The notes below the pieces were generated by a model. That model was given only the letters and a program-made list of their open reading frames with translations. It had not been told where the DNA came from and searched no databases. A stretch of 64,000 bases of DNA, taken from NCBI RefSeq assembly GCF_965283645.1, contig NZ_CBDIPG010000001.1, positions 5,456,001-5,520,000 of the forward strand, written 5' to 3'. Below, one piece after another: positions 37,297 through 46,238 of this stretch. This DNA comes from Kordia sp965283645. GTDB lineage: Bacteria > Bacteroidota > Bacteroidia > Flavobacteriales > Flavobacteriaceae. Numbering within the stretch: the first letter of the stretch is position 1; each line of letters starts with the position of its first letter. The position numbers and the translations under genes are program-made.

Positions 37297-37320
37297 ATAT
37301 TTTAATAAGAAATTTCTCAG

Positions 37321-37404
37321 TACCGAAGATGGGAGTCGAACCCACACGCTCTAATGAACACATGGCCCTCAACCATGCCTGTCTACCAATTCCAGCACTT
37401 CGGT
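37321..37404 (-). tRNA. tRNA-Leu (anticodon GAG)
   Basis: An 84 nt class II tRNA. Acceptor ACCGAAG/CTTCGGT plus discriminator A; anticodon stem CATGG/CCATG around loop TTGAGGG; a long variable arm; T loop GGTTCGACTCC. CCA is not encoded. Confidence 0.93.
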
Positions 37405-37466
37405 AAGTACTTTGTAGCTTTACAGTAAATATAAAACAAAAAAGTTAAGCGATTGCTTAACTTTTG

Positions 37467-37539
37467 TGACCTGGCTGGGGCTCGAACCCAGGACCCTCTC
37501 CTTAAAAGGGAGATGCTCTACCAACTGAGCTACCAGGTC
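37467..37539 (-). tRNA. tRNA-Lys (anticodon TTT)
   Basis: A 73 nt tRNA with acceptor GACCTGG/CCAGGTC, anticodon loop CTTTTAA (TTT) and T loop GGTTCGAGCCC. Identical to the copy at 37601-37673. Confidence 0.95.
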
Positions 37540-37600
37540 ATAGACCTTGATAATAATATATTAATTGCGACAAGTGTAATTTCTAACTTTTGTCACTTAG

Positions 37601-37673
37601 TGACCTGGCTGGGGCTCGAACCCAGGACCCTCTCCTTAAAAGGGAGATGCTCTACCAACTGAGCTACCAGGTC
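37601..37673 (-). tRNA. tRNA-Lys (anticodon TTT), second copy
   Basis: Sequence identical to 37467-37539. It lies upstream in the same transcript, followed by the other tRNA-Lys and tRNA-Leu. Confidence 0.95.
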
Positions 37674-37819
37674 ATTCAAAAAAAACTATAAATAATTCCT
37701 TGAATGCGGGTGCAAATATAACATCATAATTTTATTTTTCAAGCGTTTTTTAATATATTTTTATCTTTTTTTTTCGGATTTTTGTAAGCACTTAAAAATA
37801 AATTAATTATAATAGAAAA

Positions 37820-38335
37820 ATGACAATCGTACTTTTAGGATATATGGCAAGTGGAAAGAGTTCTGTTTCTAAATTATTAGGAAAAGAATTGAAACTTCCA
37901 GTAATTGATTTAGATATTTATATAGAAGAAAAAGAAGAACGTTCTATCCGTGAGATTTTTGAATTGGAAGGTGAAATTTATTTTCGAATGAAAGAACATC
38001 AATATTTAAAAGAGATTTTAGAGGTAAAAAATGATGCAATTATTTCATTAGGCGGTGGCACACCTTGTTATGCCAATAATATGAATTTGATTCATGAGTA
38101 CACACAACATACTTTTTATTTGCAAACATCTATTCCCGAAATTATCAATAGAGTGAAGGATGAAAAATCTCAACGGCCGTTAATTAGCGCTATTGCGGAT
38201 GAAGATTTGCCAGAATTTATTGGAAAGCATCTGTTTGAACGTAATACATTTTACCAACAAGCGGCACATGTGGTATTTACTGATAAAAAGAATATAACGG
38301 AGTTGGTGGAAGAAATAAAAGGAACATTAAATTAA
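37820..38335 (+). CDS. aroK: Shikimate kinase
   Basis: A 171-residue kinase that phosphorylates shikimate at the 3-hydroxyl in the chorismate pathway. Walker A GYMASGKSSVSK, shikimate-binding DLDIYIEEKEERSI, and IISLGGGTPC are visible. It ends convergently with the phosphoribosyltransferase gene, overlapping by 9 bp. Confidence 0.94.
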   Translation: MTIVLLGYMASGKSSVSKLLGKELKLPVIDLDIYIEEKEERSIREIFELEGEIYFRMKEHQYLKEILEVKNDAIISLGGGTPCYANNMNLIHEYTQHTFYLQTSIPEIINRVKDEKSQRPLISAIADEDLPEFIGKHLFERNTFYQQAAHVVFTDKKNITELVEEIKGTLN

Positions 38336-38830
38336 AAACGCTTTACTTTGTTCGTCTTCAAAAACAACATCAATATGTTCTTGAATGGAAGTAGATAATG
38401 AAATTCCTTTAAAATCGGCCTTTATAGGATACTTCTTGTGATTTCTATTGACAAGTACAGCGGTCTTAAAATTCTTCAAAGGAACATCTAAAAAGTGCTT
38501 TACACCGTAAATTAAAGTCGTTCCAGAATTTAACACATCATCAATCAATACCAACGGCTTGTTAATGTACTGTTCTTTAGTTAATGAAGTCGTTACGGCT
38601 TGTAAAGGTTCTTGTTTATTAATCATAACTTCACACAGCGTAATTGTTGCCGAAGTAATTTTCTCTAGCTCAGCTTTAATTTTTTTTGCAAAAACAAAAC
38701 CATTTGTAGCAATTCCAGCGACAATGATTTCTTCTTCATTGACATTAGATTCTAAGATTTGATATGCAATTCGACGTGTTTTATGTTGAATTTGCTGATG
38801 GTTGAGTATAATATTTCCCGTAACGGTCAT
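38327..38830 (-). CDS. Phosphoribosyltransferase-family protein (PyrR-like)
   Basis: A 167-residue type I phosphoribosyltransferase. PRPP-binding motif LVLIDDVLNSGTTLIYG. The N-terminal TRRIAYQILESN and the overall length resemble PyrR or a nucleobase phosphoribosyltransferase. Next to aroK and hslR in many flavobacteria. The base acted on, and whether it has a regulatory role, cannot be told. Confidence 0.8.
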   Translation of the reverse strand: MTVTGNIILNHQQIQHKTRRIAYQILESNVNEEEIIVAGIATNGFVFAKKIKAELEKITSATITLCEVMINKQEPLQAVTTSLTKEQYINKPLVLIDDVLNSGTTLIYGVKHFLDVPLKNFKTAVLVNRNHKKYPIKADFKGISLSTSIQEHIDVVFEDEQSKAFLI

Positions 38831-38946
38831 AGCTTAAAAATTTAAATAAACTACTTCGGAGTAAACTCACGAAGCATTTACAAGGAATTTGTGTTTAGTA
38901 TAGAGGCAAGCCTCAAATCTTTTAAATGCTCGATTATCGAGTAAAA

Positions 38947-39339
38947 TTAAGAATTACTTTGGTCTTCATCAACATTATCCGTTAGATAATCATCAATTTC
39001 TCGACGATCTTTCTTGGTAGGTCGCCCAGTTCCTTGTTTACGATAATGATCTTTTGCATGTTTCAACAATTCCAAATGATCAAAGTTTTCTTTCGGAGTT
39101 GTATCAACTCTATAAATGTCAACTAGTTTTGCACCCACACGATTTGGAGGAATATCTAACACCGTTAAATGATGTTGCACTTGATTTTTTCGAACAATTA
39201 ACTTATCCGTTGGATACACGTCTCTAGACGGTTTTACAACAGCATCATTAATTCGCACATGACCTTTCTTACAGGCAGTTGTGGCTATGTTTCGTGTCTT
39301 AAAATAACGGACACACCAAAGGTATTTATCTATCCTCAT
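38947..39339 (-). CDS. hslR: RNA-binding S4-domain heat-shock protein HslR (Hsp15)
   Basis: A 130-residue protein. S4 domain MRIDKYLWCVRYFKTRNIAT, then KKGHVRINDAVVKPSRDV. A basic tail (YRKQGTGRPTKKDRREIDDY) follows. In E. coli Hsp15 binds stalled 50S subunits carrying nascent chains and aids their recycling. Confidence 0.9.
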   Translation of the reverse strand: MRIDKYLWCVRYFKTRNIATTACKKGHVRINDAVVKPSRDVYPTDKLIVRKNQVQHHLTVLDIPPNRVGAKLVDIYRVDTTPKENFDHLELLKHAKDHYRKQGTGRPTKKDRREIDDYLTDNVDEDQSNS

Positions 39340-39419
39340 ATAAAAACTCTAAAAACTACGTTAAAGAATATACAAAAGTAGGATAAAATTGTATCTTGCA
39401 ACCCAAAATTTAAAAAACA

Positions 39420-40409
39420 ATGATGAAGATTATAAAGTTTACATTTCTAATGATAATCGTAAGTACGGTTATTTTTTCATGTAAAAATGATGATGATGGT
39501 GATACTACTATTCAATTAGCAGATAGAACGGAACAACAAGTTATAGATGATGCCGAATTGGTAACATTTTTAAACACTCATTTCTATAATTACGATGAAT
39601 TCGATTTTATGAATCCTGATGGAGCTGCAAATGATACGTTCGAGATGACTTTTGGTACAATTGAAGGAGCAAATGCAGACAAAATACCATTAAGTAGTCA
39701 AGTTGAAACCAGAACGATCACATTTTTTGATGTACAATACAAATATTATGTATTAAAACTACGTCAAGGTGGTGGAAAATCATACTCTAATGCAGATGCA
39801 GTAAGTTTAACGTACAAAGGACAAACATTAGATTTAGAAACTTTTGATATCATATTAACACAACAAGCAATTGGTTTGGTAACTACTGTAAAAGGATTTC
39901 AAGTAGGTATTGCCGAATTTAATGCAGCAGAAGATGTGGTTGAAGGTACAGGAGGTTTTTTAAATGCTAGAAACGGTGGAATAGGAGCAATATTCTTTCC
40001 TTCGGGATTGGGATATTTTGGAACATTTCAAACAGGAATTCCAGCGTATTCTGAATTAATTTTCTCTTTCAATATATTTGATGTACAATTTCAAGATGAT
40101 GATAATGATGGAATTTTATCTTCTATGGAAGATGTAGATGGTGATGATGATGTAACAAATGATGATACTGACGGAGATGGAGATCCAAACTTTATTGATG
40201 TAGATGATGATGGTGATGGAACATTTACAGTAAACGAAGTAGTTCAAAATACATACACACTAAATCCTGGTGATATGGAACCTGTATATGCTTCCAATGA
40301 ATTTGAAAAAACTAGAGATACCGATGATGATGGTGTTACAACAATAACAACAGTTGTATTTACAGATACTGACGGAGACGGAATTCCAGATTATTTAGAT
40401 GCGAATTAA
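39420..40409 (+). CDS. FKBP-type peptidyl-prolyl isomerase lipoprotein with Ca-binding Asp repeats
   Basis: A 329-residue lipoprotein (lipobox VIFSC, followed by KNDDDGD). An FKBP-like domain spans about 90-235: VSLTYKGQTL, VKGFQVGIAEF and IGAIFFPSGLGYFG match the family strands. The last 90 residues hold thrombospondin-3-like Asp repeats (DDDNDGILSSMEDVDGDD, DTDGDGDPNFIDVDDDGDGT, DTDGDGIPDYLDAN) that would bind calcium. Periplasmic or surface folding catalyst; similar proteins occur with gliding and type IX secretion genes, none of which is adjacent. Confidence 0.85.
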   Translation: MMKIIKFTFLMIIVSTVIFSCKNDDDGDTTIQLADRTEQQVIDDAELVTFLNTHFYNYDEFDFMNPDGAANDTFEMTFGTIEGANADKIPLSSQVETRTITFFDVQYKYYVLKLRQGGGKSYSNADAVSLTYKGQTLDLETFDIILTQQAIGLVTTVKGFQVGIAEFNAAEDVVEGTGGFLNARNGGIGAIFFPSGLGYFGTFQTGIPAYSELIFSFNIFDVQFQDDDNDGILSSMEDVDGDDDVTNDDTDGDGDPNFIDVDDDGDGTFTVNEVVQNTYTLNPGDMEPVYASNEFEKTRDTDDDGVTTITTVVFTDTDGDGIPDYLDAN

Positions 40410-40440
40410 TATAGTAGCTAAGAATAGAATTTTATAAAAC

Positions 40441-40478
40441 TAAAAAGCACTTCTAACTGAATAGAAGTGCTTTTTTTA
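40441..40478. terminator. Bidirectional terminator
   Basis: Stem AAAAAGCACTTCT/AGAAGTGCTTTTT between the convergent FKBP and outer-membrane protein genes. Confidence 0.88.
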
Positions 40479-40495
40479 TACTGTTATTTTTTTCT

Positions 40496-41080
40496 TTATA
40501 ATTTTAAAGAAAGACTAAAAATAATTTGACTTGGTCTTGAATCCAACGTTCCAATTTGAACATTATTGCTATCTAAAATATTCGCTTCGTTTTCTGTAAA
40601 ACCTCTTTCATAACGTACATCTAGTCCAATATTTCCAATCTTTACCATTGCACCAAAATTGAAGCCAACTGTAATGTCATTCTCAACATCAGAAATGGTA
40701 GCATTTTCAAAATCGTTATCTAACGTATACTGAAAAGAAGGTCCTGCAAAAACACTCAAAGGACCAATTACATCTAATCCTAACAATACAGGAACATCAA
40801 TTTTAGACATATCATATGCATTCGATTGGTATTCACTTTTTGTTTTTGTGTACACAACTTCAGGACGTAGGTATAATTTGCCTAAATCAATATTGTAATA
40901 CGCTCCAAAGTGATACCCAACTTTGGCGTCTCCACTTTCTTCAATAATATTTTCACCAACGGTTACAACTTCTCTTAATTCTCCGTTAGAGTTGAAGTTT
41001 AATCCTGCTTTTACACCAAATTGCGCAAAGCAACTTGCTGAAACAAACAGAAATACCAAACATAATAGGTTGTTTTTCAT
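40496..41080 (-). CDS. Outer-membrane beta-barrel protein (PorT/OmpX-like)
   Basis: A 194-residue protein with signal peptide MKNNLLCLVFLFVSASCFAQ and alternating hydrophobic strands ending in IIFSLSLKL, typical of the OMP_b-brl_2 family. The mature start FGVKAGLNFNSNGEL is the common first strand. An eight-stranded barrel is likely. Specific role unknown. Confidence 0.85.
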   Translation of the reverse strand: MKNNLLCLVFLFVSASCFAQFGVKAGLNFNSNGELREVVTVGENIIEESGDAKVGYHFGAYYNIDLGKLYLRPEVVYTKTKSEYQSNAYDMSKIDVPVLLGLDVIGPLSVFAGPSFQYTLDNDFENATISDVENDITVGFNFGAMVKIGNIGLDVRYERGFTENEANILDSNNVQIGTLDSRPSQIIFSLSLKL

Positions 41081-41131
41081 GATTTTAATGTTTAATGTTA
41101 TACTTCTAGAAACGATTATAATCGAATTCTA

Positions 41132-42085
41132 TTACTTTCTTTTAACTACTTTTTGCGAAGCTTTTACAATAGAAGCCGCATTTAAACCATACTTTTCCAT
41201 TAATTGTGCTGGTGTTCCAGATTCTCCAAATGTATCTTGTGTTGCAACAAATTCTTGCGGAGCTGGCGTGTTTAGTGCTAATGTACGTGCCACACTTTCT
41301 CCCAAACCACCTAAAAAGTTATGTTCTTCGGCAGTTACAACGCAACCAGTTTTAGCAACAGAAGTCAAAATTGCTTCTTCGTCCAATGGTTTTATAGTGT
41401 GAATGTTGATTACTTCAGCTGCGATTCCTTCCGCTTCTAACGTTTCAGCGGCTTGTAACGCTTCCCAAACTAAATGTCCAGTAGCAATAATAGTTACATC
41501 AGTTCCTTCTGTTAATTGAACAGCTTTCCCAATCTCAAACTTTTGATCAGCAGGAGTGAAGTTTGCTACTTTCGGACGTCCAAAACGTAAATATACAGGC
41601 CCGTGATAGTCAGCAATTGCTAACGTAGCCGCTTTTGTTTGGTTGTAGTCACAGGTATTAATTACTGTCATGCCCGGTAACATTTTCATCAAACCGATAT
41701 CTTCTAAAATTTGGTGTGTTGCACCATCTTCTCCTAATGTAATTCCTGCATGTGAAGCACAAATTTTCACATTCTTATCAGAATACGCAACTGATTGACG
41801 AATTTGGTCATATACACGTCCTGTAGAAAAGTTTGCGAATGTTCCTGTAAACGGAATCTTTCCACCAATAGTCATTCCTGCAGCAATTCCGATCATATTT
41901 GCTTCTGCAATTCCAATCTGGAAAAAACGTTCTGGGTGATTATCTTTAAAATCATTCATCTTTAAAGAACCTGTCAAATCTGCACACAATGCAACTACAT
42001 TTTCGTTCGTTTTACCAAGTTCTGTTAGTCCATCTCCAAAACCTGATCGTGTATCTTTACTTCCTGTATTTGTATATTTTTTCAT
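41132..42085 (-). CDS. Transketolase, C-terminal subunit
   Basis: A 317-residue protein covering the pyrimidine-binding and C-terminal domains of transketolase. TPP-contacting Glu in FFQIGIAEANMIGIAAG and CASHAGITLGEDGATHQ are visible. It pairs with the separate N-terminal half encoded 68 bp upstream; this two-gene arrangement is standard in Bacteroidetes and archaea. Moves C2 units in the pentose phosphate pathway. Confidence 0.94.
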   Translation of the reverse strand: MKKYTNTGSKDTRSGFGDGLTELGKTNENVVALCADLTGSLKMNDFKDNHPERFFQIGIAEANMIGIAAGMTIGGKIPFTGTFANFSTGRVYDQIRQSVAYSDKNVKICASHAGITLGEDGATHQILEDIGLMKMLPGMTVINTCDYNQTKAATLAIADYHGPVYLRFGRPKVANFTPADQKFEIGKAVQLTEGTDVTIIATGHLVWEALQAAETLEAEGIAAEVINIHTIKPLDEEAILTSVAKTGCVVTAEEHNFLGGLGESVARTLALNTPAPQEFVATQDTFGESGTPAQLMEKYGLNAASIVKASQKVVKRK

Positions 42086-42153
42086 ATTTATTTTATGCTC
42101 GAGAAATCGAGTATCTCCTTTTGATTAAACTTAGTTTTTAGAAATTTTAGAAT

Positions 42154-42999
42154 TTAATAATCTCCTAAAGTTTCTGGGTTTTGCGCTAATGCACTTTCCA
42201 ACTGCTCATCACTTGGAGCTTTTCCGTGCCAAGCGTGTGTGTTCATCATAAAATCAACACCATTCCCCATTTCTGTATGAAGCAATACGCAGACAGGTTT
42301 TCCTTTTCCAGTGCTGGCTATTGCTTCCGCCATTCCATCTTTAATAGCTTGAATATTGTTTCCGTCTGTAATTTCTAAAACGTCCCAACCAAAAGCTTCA
42401 AACTTCGCAGAAAGCGATCCTAATGGAAGTACATCATCAGTAGCTCCATCAATTTGCTTTTTGTTATAATCAACTGTAGCAATATAATTATCAACATTAT
42501 TTCCAGCGGCATACATAGCAGCTTCCCAAATTTGACCTTCTTGTAATTCTCCATCACCATGTAAAGAAAATACCAAGTTGTTATCTCCGTTCAGCTTTTT
42601 TGTCAATGCTGTTCCGATAGCAACTGACATTCCTTGTCCTAACGAACCAGAAGCTATGCGAATTCCGGGTAAACCTTCATGTGTAGTTGGATGTCCTTGT
42701 AGACGAGAATCTAACAAACGAAACGTGTTTAATTCATCTACAGGGAAATAACCTCTTCGTGCCAACACACTATAGATTACGGGAGAAATGTGACCGTTTG
42801 ACAAAAAGAAAACATCTTCTTCCTTTCCGTCCATATCGAAACCATCTTTCAGTTTCATGGTATCATTAAATAGAGTTGCTAAAAATTCAGCACAGCCTAA
42901 AGAACCACCTGGATGTCCAGAATTTACTTTGTGTACCATTCTCAAGATGTCTCTACGCACTTGAGTTACTAAATTTTCTAATGAATTGTTATCAGACAT
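42154..42999 (-). CDS. Transketolase, N-terminal subunit
   Basis: A 281-residue TPP-binding half with HKVNSGHPGGSLGCAEFLA and the diphosphate/Mg motif HGDGELQEGQIWEAAMYAAGN. It precedes the C-terminal half in one operon with a strong Bacteroidetes promoter. The intergenic gap carries the palindrome CTCGAGAAATCGAG. Confidence 0.94.
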   Translation of the reverse strand: MSDNNSLENLVTQVRRDILRMVHKVNSGHPGGSLGCAEFLATLFNDTMKLKDGFDMDGKEEDVFFLSNGHISPVIYSVLARRGYFPVDELNTFRLLDSRLQGHPTTHEGLPGIRIASGSLGQGMSVAIGTALTKKLNGDNNLVFSLHGDGELQEGQIWEAAMYAAGNNVDNYIATVDYNKKQIDGATDDVLPLGSLSAKFEAFGWDVLEITDGNNIQAIKDGMAEAIASTGKGKPVCVLLHTEMGNGVDFMMNTHAWHGKAPSDEQLESALAQNPETLGDY

Positions 43000-43029
43000 T
43001 GTGTATTTGTTAGTAGTTTTTTACAGCGT

Positions 43030-43059
43030 CAAAAGTAAGCTATAAAACGGCGTAAACAA
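43030..43059 (-). promoter_or_regulatory. Promoter of the transketolase operon
   Basis: On the minus strand TTG, 19 bp, TACTTTTG: an exact match to the Bacteroidetes consensus, 31 bp before the ATG at 42999. Confidence 0.8.
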
Positions 43060-43552
43060 AAGAACTTTGAAGGCTTTTATTAACGAAATGATGTGAATAA
43101 GGTTGGAAGTGAGTTGTTGAATGTAATTATTTGAAAATGAAGGTCGAAAGTGCTGAGTAGAACTTGAAATAGAGCTTATTGAAAATTTTGTAGCGAGTTA
43201 TATAATCTTTACTAAAAAAAAGTATGATGTTTTATACATATAGATTTTATTTCTTTAAAAATATAAATACCAATAGTACTTGTTTTGATGAGAAGTTTTG
43301 AAAGGAAATAAAATAATTGTCAATTGCTTCGTTAAGCACTGAACTCAAGAAAAACAAATAATTTGGATGAAGGCAAAAAGGTTTCCTATAATTCATTCTC
43401 AAAGAAAATCTCCTAAGAAACACGCTCTGCCGATTAAATTATTCAAAACCATTCCGCACTAAACTAAAAAGGCTACCTTTGAGTTTATACCCAAAAAGTC
43501 AAATCTCGGAGAAGTTAAATACAAACAGATTCCGTTTATAAAATAACATCAA
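43060..43552. other. Intergenic region without a gene
   Basis: AT-rich, no supported ORF in either strand. TACCTTTG at 43474-43481 could be the -7 box for the DksA-like gene that starts at 43553. Nothing else recognised. Confidence 0.5.
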
Positions 43553-43912
43553 ATGTCAAAAAAATCTATACAATACAGTCAGGAAAAGCTTGAAAAATTC
43601 AAAACTATTATAGAAGATCAACTAAAACAAACAGATAAAGAACTCACTAGATTTCTTGCAGATCGGAAATCGCAAAAACAGCATTTAGCAAATACCAATG
43701 TTGATTTCAATCAAAATAGCAAACACTTTCAGCAACAAGCAAAAAACAAAAAATTGATCAATCGTTTGCAACACAAATCGAGAGAGTTGAAAGCTGCTTT
43801 AAGACGAATTGAAGACAAAACATACGGCATTTGTGACAGAACAGGCGCGCTGATTCGTGAAGAAAGATTAATGGCACGACCAACTGCACGCTTCGATATT
43901 CCACACAAATAA
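43553..43912 (+). CDS. DksA/TraR-family protein with degenerate zinc finger
   Basis: A 119-residue coiled-coil protein. The C-terminal KTYGICDRTGALIREERLMARP aligns with the DksA C4 finger, but only one of the four Cys remains. Bacteroidetes members of this family often keep the coil and the finger-like loop without metal ligands. Likely binds the RNA polymerase secondary channel; target genes unknown. Confidence 0.82.
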   Translation: MSKKSIQYSQEKLEKFKTIIEDQLKQTDKELTRFLADRKSQKQHLANTNVDFNQNSKHFQQQAKNKKLINRLQHKSRELKAALRRIEDKTYGICDRTGALIREERLMARPTARFDIPHK

Positions 43913-44324
43913 TTCAATCTGAAAGAAAGTAATTAGCTGATAATTAGCTTGTACCATTCAAAACGTACACTCAAATTTTTGGGTTTACACAAGTATTCTA
44001 AGCGTAACTTTACTCAAAAACTAAAAACGTCCCACAATCATAAATTTTAATAGTTGGTTCGTAAAATGTTCTAGCATCTTACTAACAGTTTCCAACCAAT
44101 CATGCTATTTTAAGTGTTTGTAAAAGTAATAGTTGGCTGTAGCTAAATAAAAATTAGCACACTCAAATGAAATAAAAAAGTAATTAATGATCTTGAACAA
44201 AAGTAAAAAATTCTTATATTCATTCTTTGAAAAATCTCCCAAAAATTAAAAACCTATAGTAAACAAGCAAATTAAAGCCAAAAAAAATTACCAATACTAA
44301 CAACTAAAGAAATCAAATTAAATT
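43913..44324. other. Intergenic region containing repeat copy 1
   Basis: No ORF. It contains the first copy (44014-44185) of a diverged repeat whose second copy lies at 44916-45090; the remainder is AT-rich. Confidence 0.5.
44014..44185 (+). repeat. Diverged direct repeat, copy 1
   Basis: Shares with 44916-45090, in the same order, TCAAAAACT, CCCACAATC, AAATTTTAAT, CAATCATGC/TGATCATGC, GTTTGTAAAAGT, TGGCTGTAGC and CTCAAATGA. Both copies lie upstream of a plus-strand gene. Confidence 0.65.
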
Positions 44325-44723
44325 ATGGAAAATTTTAATGACAATTCAAACTATGAGAAACAAAGACATGGATGTGTAACCGCTTGGTTGGTATTCATAA
44401 TTATTGCAAATTCATTGATGGCTCTGTTATATCTTCTTGGCGGCGGTATGATTACTGAAAATCTACCTGGAGTTGCAACCTCAATCTTAGTCATTTTAGG
44501 ATTATTAGGAGTAGGAAATGTAATTTTTGCAGTACTATTACTTCAGTGGAAAAAAATTGGGTTCTGGGGATTTCTCGGAACAAGTATTGTTGTACTTTTC
44601 ATCAATATTAGTATTGGCTTAGGAATTGGGCAATCTTTATTCGGATTGGTTGGTGTTGCAATCTTATACGGTATTCTACAAATCAAACAAAATGATGTTA
44701 CCGCTTGGGAAAACTTAGAGTAA
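44325..44723 (+). CDS. Membrane protein of unknown function (132 aa)
   Basis: Four hydrophobic helices (about 18-38, 45-68, 75-92 and 95-118) with short polar loops; starts MENFNDNSNYEKQRHGCVTA. No catalytic motif. It is flanked on both sides by copies of a diverged 170 bp repeat, so it may have been inserted or duplicated with its upstream region. Confidence 0.65.
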   Translation: MENFNDNSNYEKQRHGCVTAWLVFIIIANSLMALLYLLGGGMITENLPGVATSILVILGLLGVGNVIFAVLLLQWKKIGFWGFLGTSIVVLFINISIGLGIGQSLFGLVGVAILYGILQIKQNDVTAWENLE

Positions 44724-44915
44724 GCGGAATATATACAATTATAAAATATATTTAATATAGTTGAACATACATAGCGTACTTGCTATGTATGTGTAGCTAT
44801 GTTGAAAAATTAAACTTTGGAATAGTTGCTAAAAAAACGAAAATCACTTACAAAACGACAATAACTGTCTAACAGTGTGATGAAGTTCTATTTAGAAAAA
44901 CTTGAAAAAAATCAG

Positions 44916-45090
44916 TCAAAAACTGAAATCATTCCCACAATCCCAAATTTTAATTTTTTATTAGCAAAATGATCAATCAATCTTACTTATATTTGCCAAC
45001 TGATCATGCCGCTATAAGAGTTTGTAAAAGTGAAATCTGGCTGTAGCCGAATAAAATTTTGCGTGCTCAAATGATACAATAGTAGGTAAT
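44916..45090 (+). repeat. Diverged direct repeat, copy 2
   Basis: Second copy of the element at 44014-44185, ending 11 bp before the tgt start. It occupies most of the 378 bp gap 44724-45101, which holds no gene. Confidence 0.65.
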
Positions 45091-45101
45091 AGCATACATA
45101 C

Positions 45102-46232
45102 ATGAAATTTGATTTAAAAGGAAAAGACGCGGCAAGCAAGGCGAGAGCAGGAGTGATAACTACAGATCACGGAACGATTGAAACGCCTATTTTTATGCCT
45201 GTTGGAACGGTTGGAACCGTAAAAGGAGTACATCAACGTGAGTTGAAAGAAGACATCAATCCAGATATTATTTTAGGAAATACCTATCATTTATACTTAC
45301 GTCCACAAACAGAAATTCTTGAAAAAGCTGGTGGATTGCACAAATTCATGAATTGGGATCGTAACATTTTAACCGATTCTGGTGGTTATCAAGTATATTC
45401 ACTTTCGGCTAACCGAAAAATAAAAGAAGAAGGCGTAAAATTCAAATCACATATTGATGGTTCATACCATTTCTTTACACCTGAAAATGTAATGGAAATT
45501 CAACGTACAATCGGAGCTGATATTATTATGGCTTTTGACGAATGTACGCCGTACCCATGTGATTACAAGTATGCAAAACGTTCCATGCACATGACGCATC
45601 GTTGGTTGGATAGATGTATCAGTCATTTAGACAAATTACCTTTCAAATACGATTACAGTCAAGCATTTTTCCCAATAGTACAAGGAAGTACCTACAAAGA
45701 CTTACGAAAGCAATCGGCAGAATTTATCGCTTCGCGAGAAGCCGTAGGAAACGCCATTGGAGGATTATCTGTTGGAGAACCTGCAGAAGAAATGTATGCC
45801 ATGACAGATGTTGTATGTGAAATTCTTCCAGAAGACAAACCTCGTTATCTAATGGGCGTTGGAACACCAATAAATATCTTAGAAAATATTGCGTTGGGTG
45901 TGGATATGTTCGATTGTGTAATGCCAACTCGAAATGCACGTAACGGAATGTTATTTACAGCACACGGAAGCATTAATATCAAAAACAAAAAGTGGGAAGA
46001 CGATTTTTCTGCAATTGATGAAATGGGCATTACGTTTGTTGATACAGAATATTCAAAAGCATATTTACGTCACTTATTCTCTGTAAATGAATTACTTGGG
46101 AAACAAATTGCAACCATTCACAACTTAGGATTCTATCTTTGGTTGACAAGAGAAGCAAGAAAACATATCTTAGCAGGAGATTTTAGAACGTGGAAAGATA
46201 TGATGGTTAAACAAATGGATAAACGTCTATAA
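45102..46232 (+). CDS. tgt: tRNA-guanine transglycosylase, zinc ligands missing
   Basis: A 376-residue TIM-barrel enzyme that swaps guanine 34 for a queuine precursor in tRNAs with GUN anticodons. MPVGTVGTVKGV, ILTDSGGYQVYSL with the catalytic Asp region and DCVMPTRNARNG are conserved. In E. coli-type Tgt the Cys-x-Cys-x-x-Cys before YSRAYLRHL binds zinc; here that stretch reads FVDTEYSKAYLRHL with no Cys, although the His in TIHNLGFYL remains. lptG follows 6 bp downstream. Confidence 0.93.
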   Translation: MKFDLKGKDAASKARAGVITTDHGTIETPIFMPVGTVGTVKGVHQRELKEDINPDIILGNTYHLYLRPQTEILEKAGGLHKFMNWDRNILTDSGGYQVYSLSANRKIKEEGVKFKSHIDGSYHFFTPENVMEIQRTIGADIIMAFDECTPYPCDYKYAKRSMHMTHRWLDRCISHLDKLPFKYDYSQAFFPIVQGSTYKDLRKQSAEFIASREAVGNAIGGLSVGEPAEEMYAMTDVVCEILPEDKPRYLMGVGTPINILENIALGVDMFDCVMPTRNARNGMLFTAHGSINIKNKKWEDDFSAIDEMGITFVDTEYSKAYLRHLFSVNELLGKQIATIHNLGFYLWLTREARKHILAGDFRTWKDMMVKQMDKRL

Positions 46233-46238
46233 TAGCAC

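Noticed and set aside
37453..37662. Plus-strand frame across the two tRNA-Lys genes
   Set aside because: It is only the antisense of the tRNAs, which are well supported.
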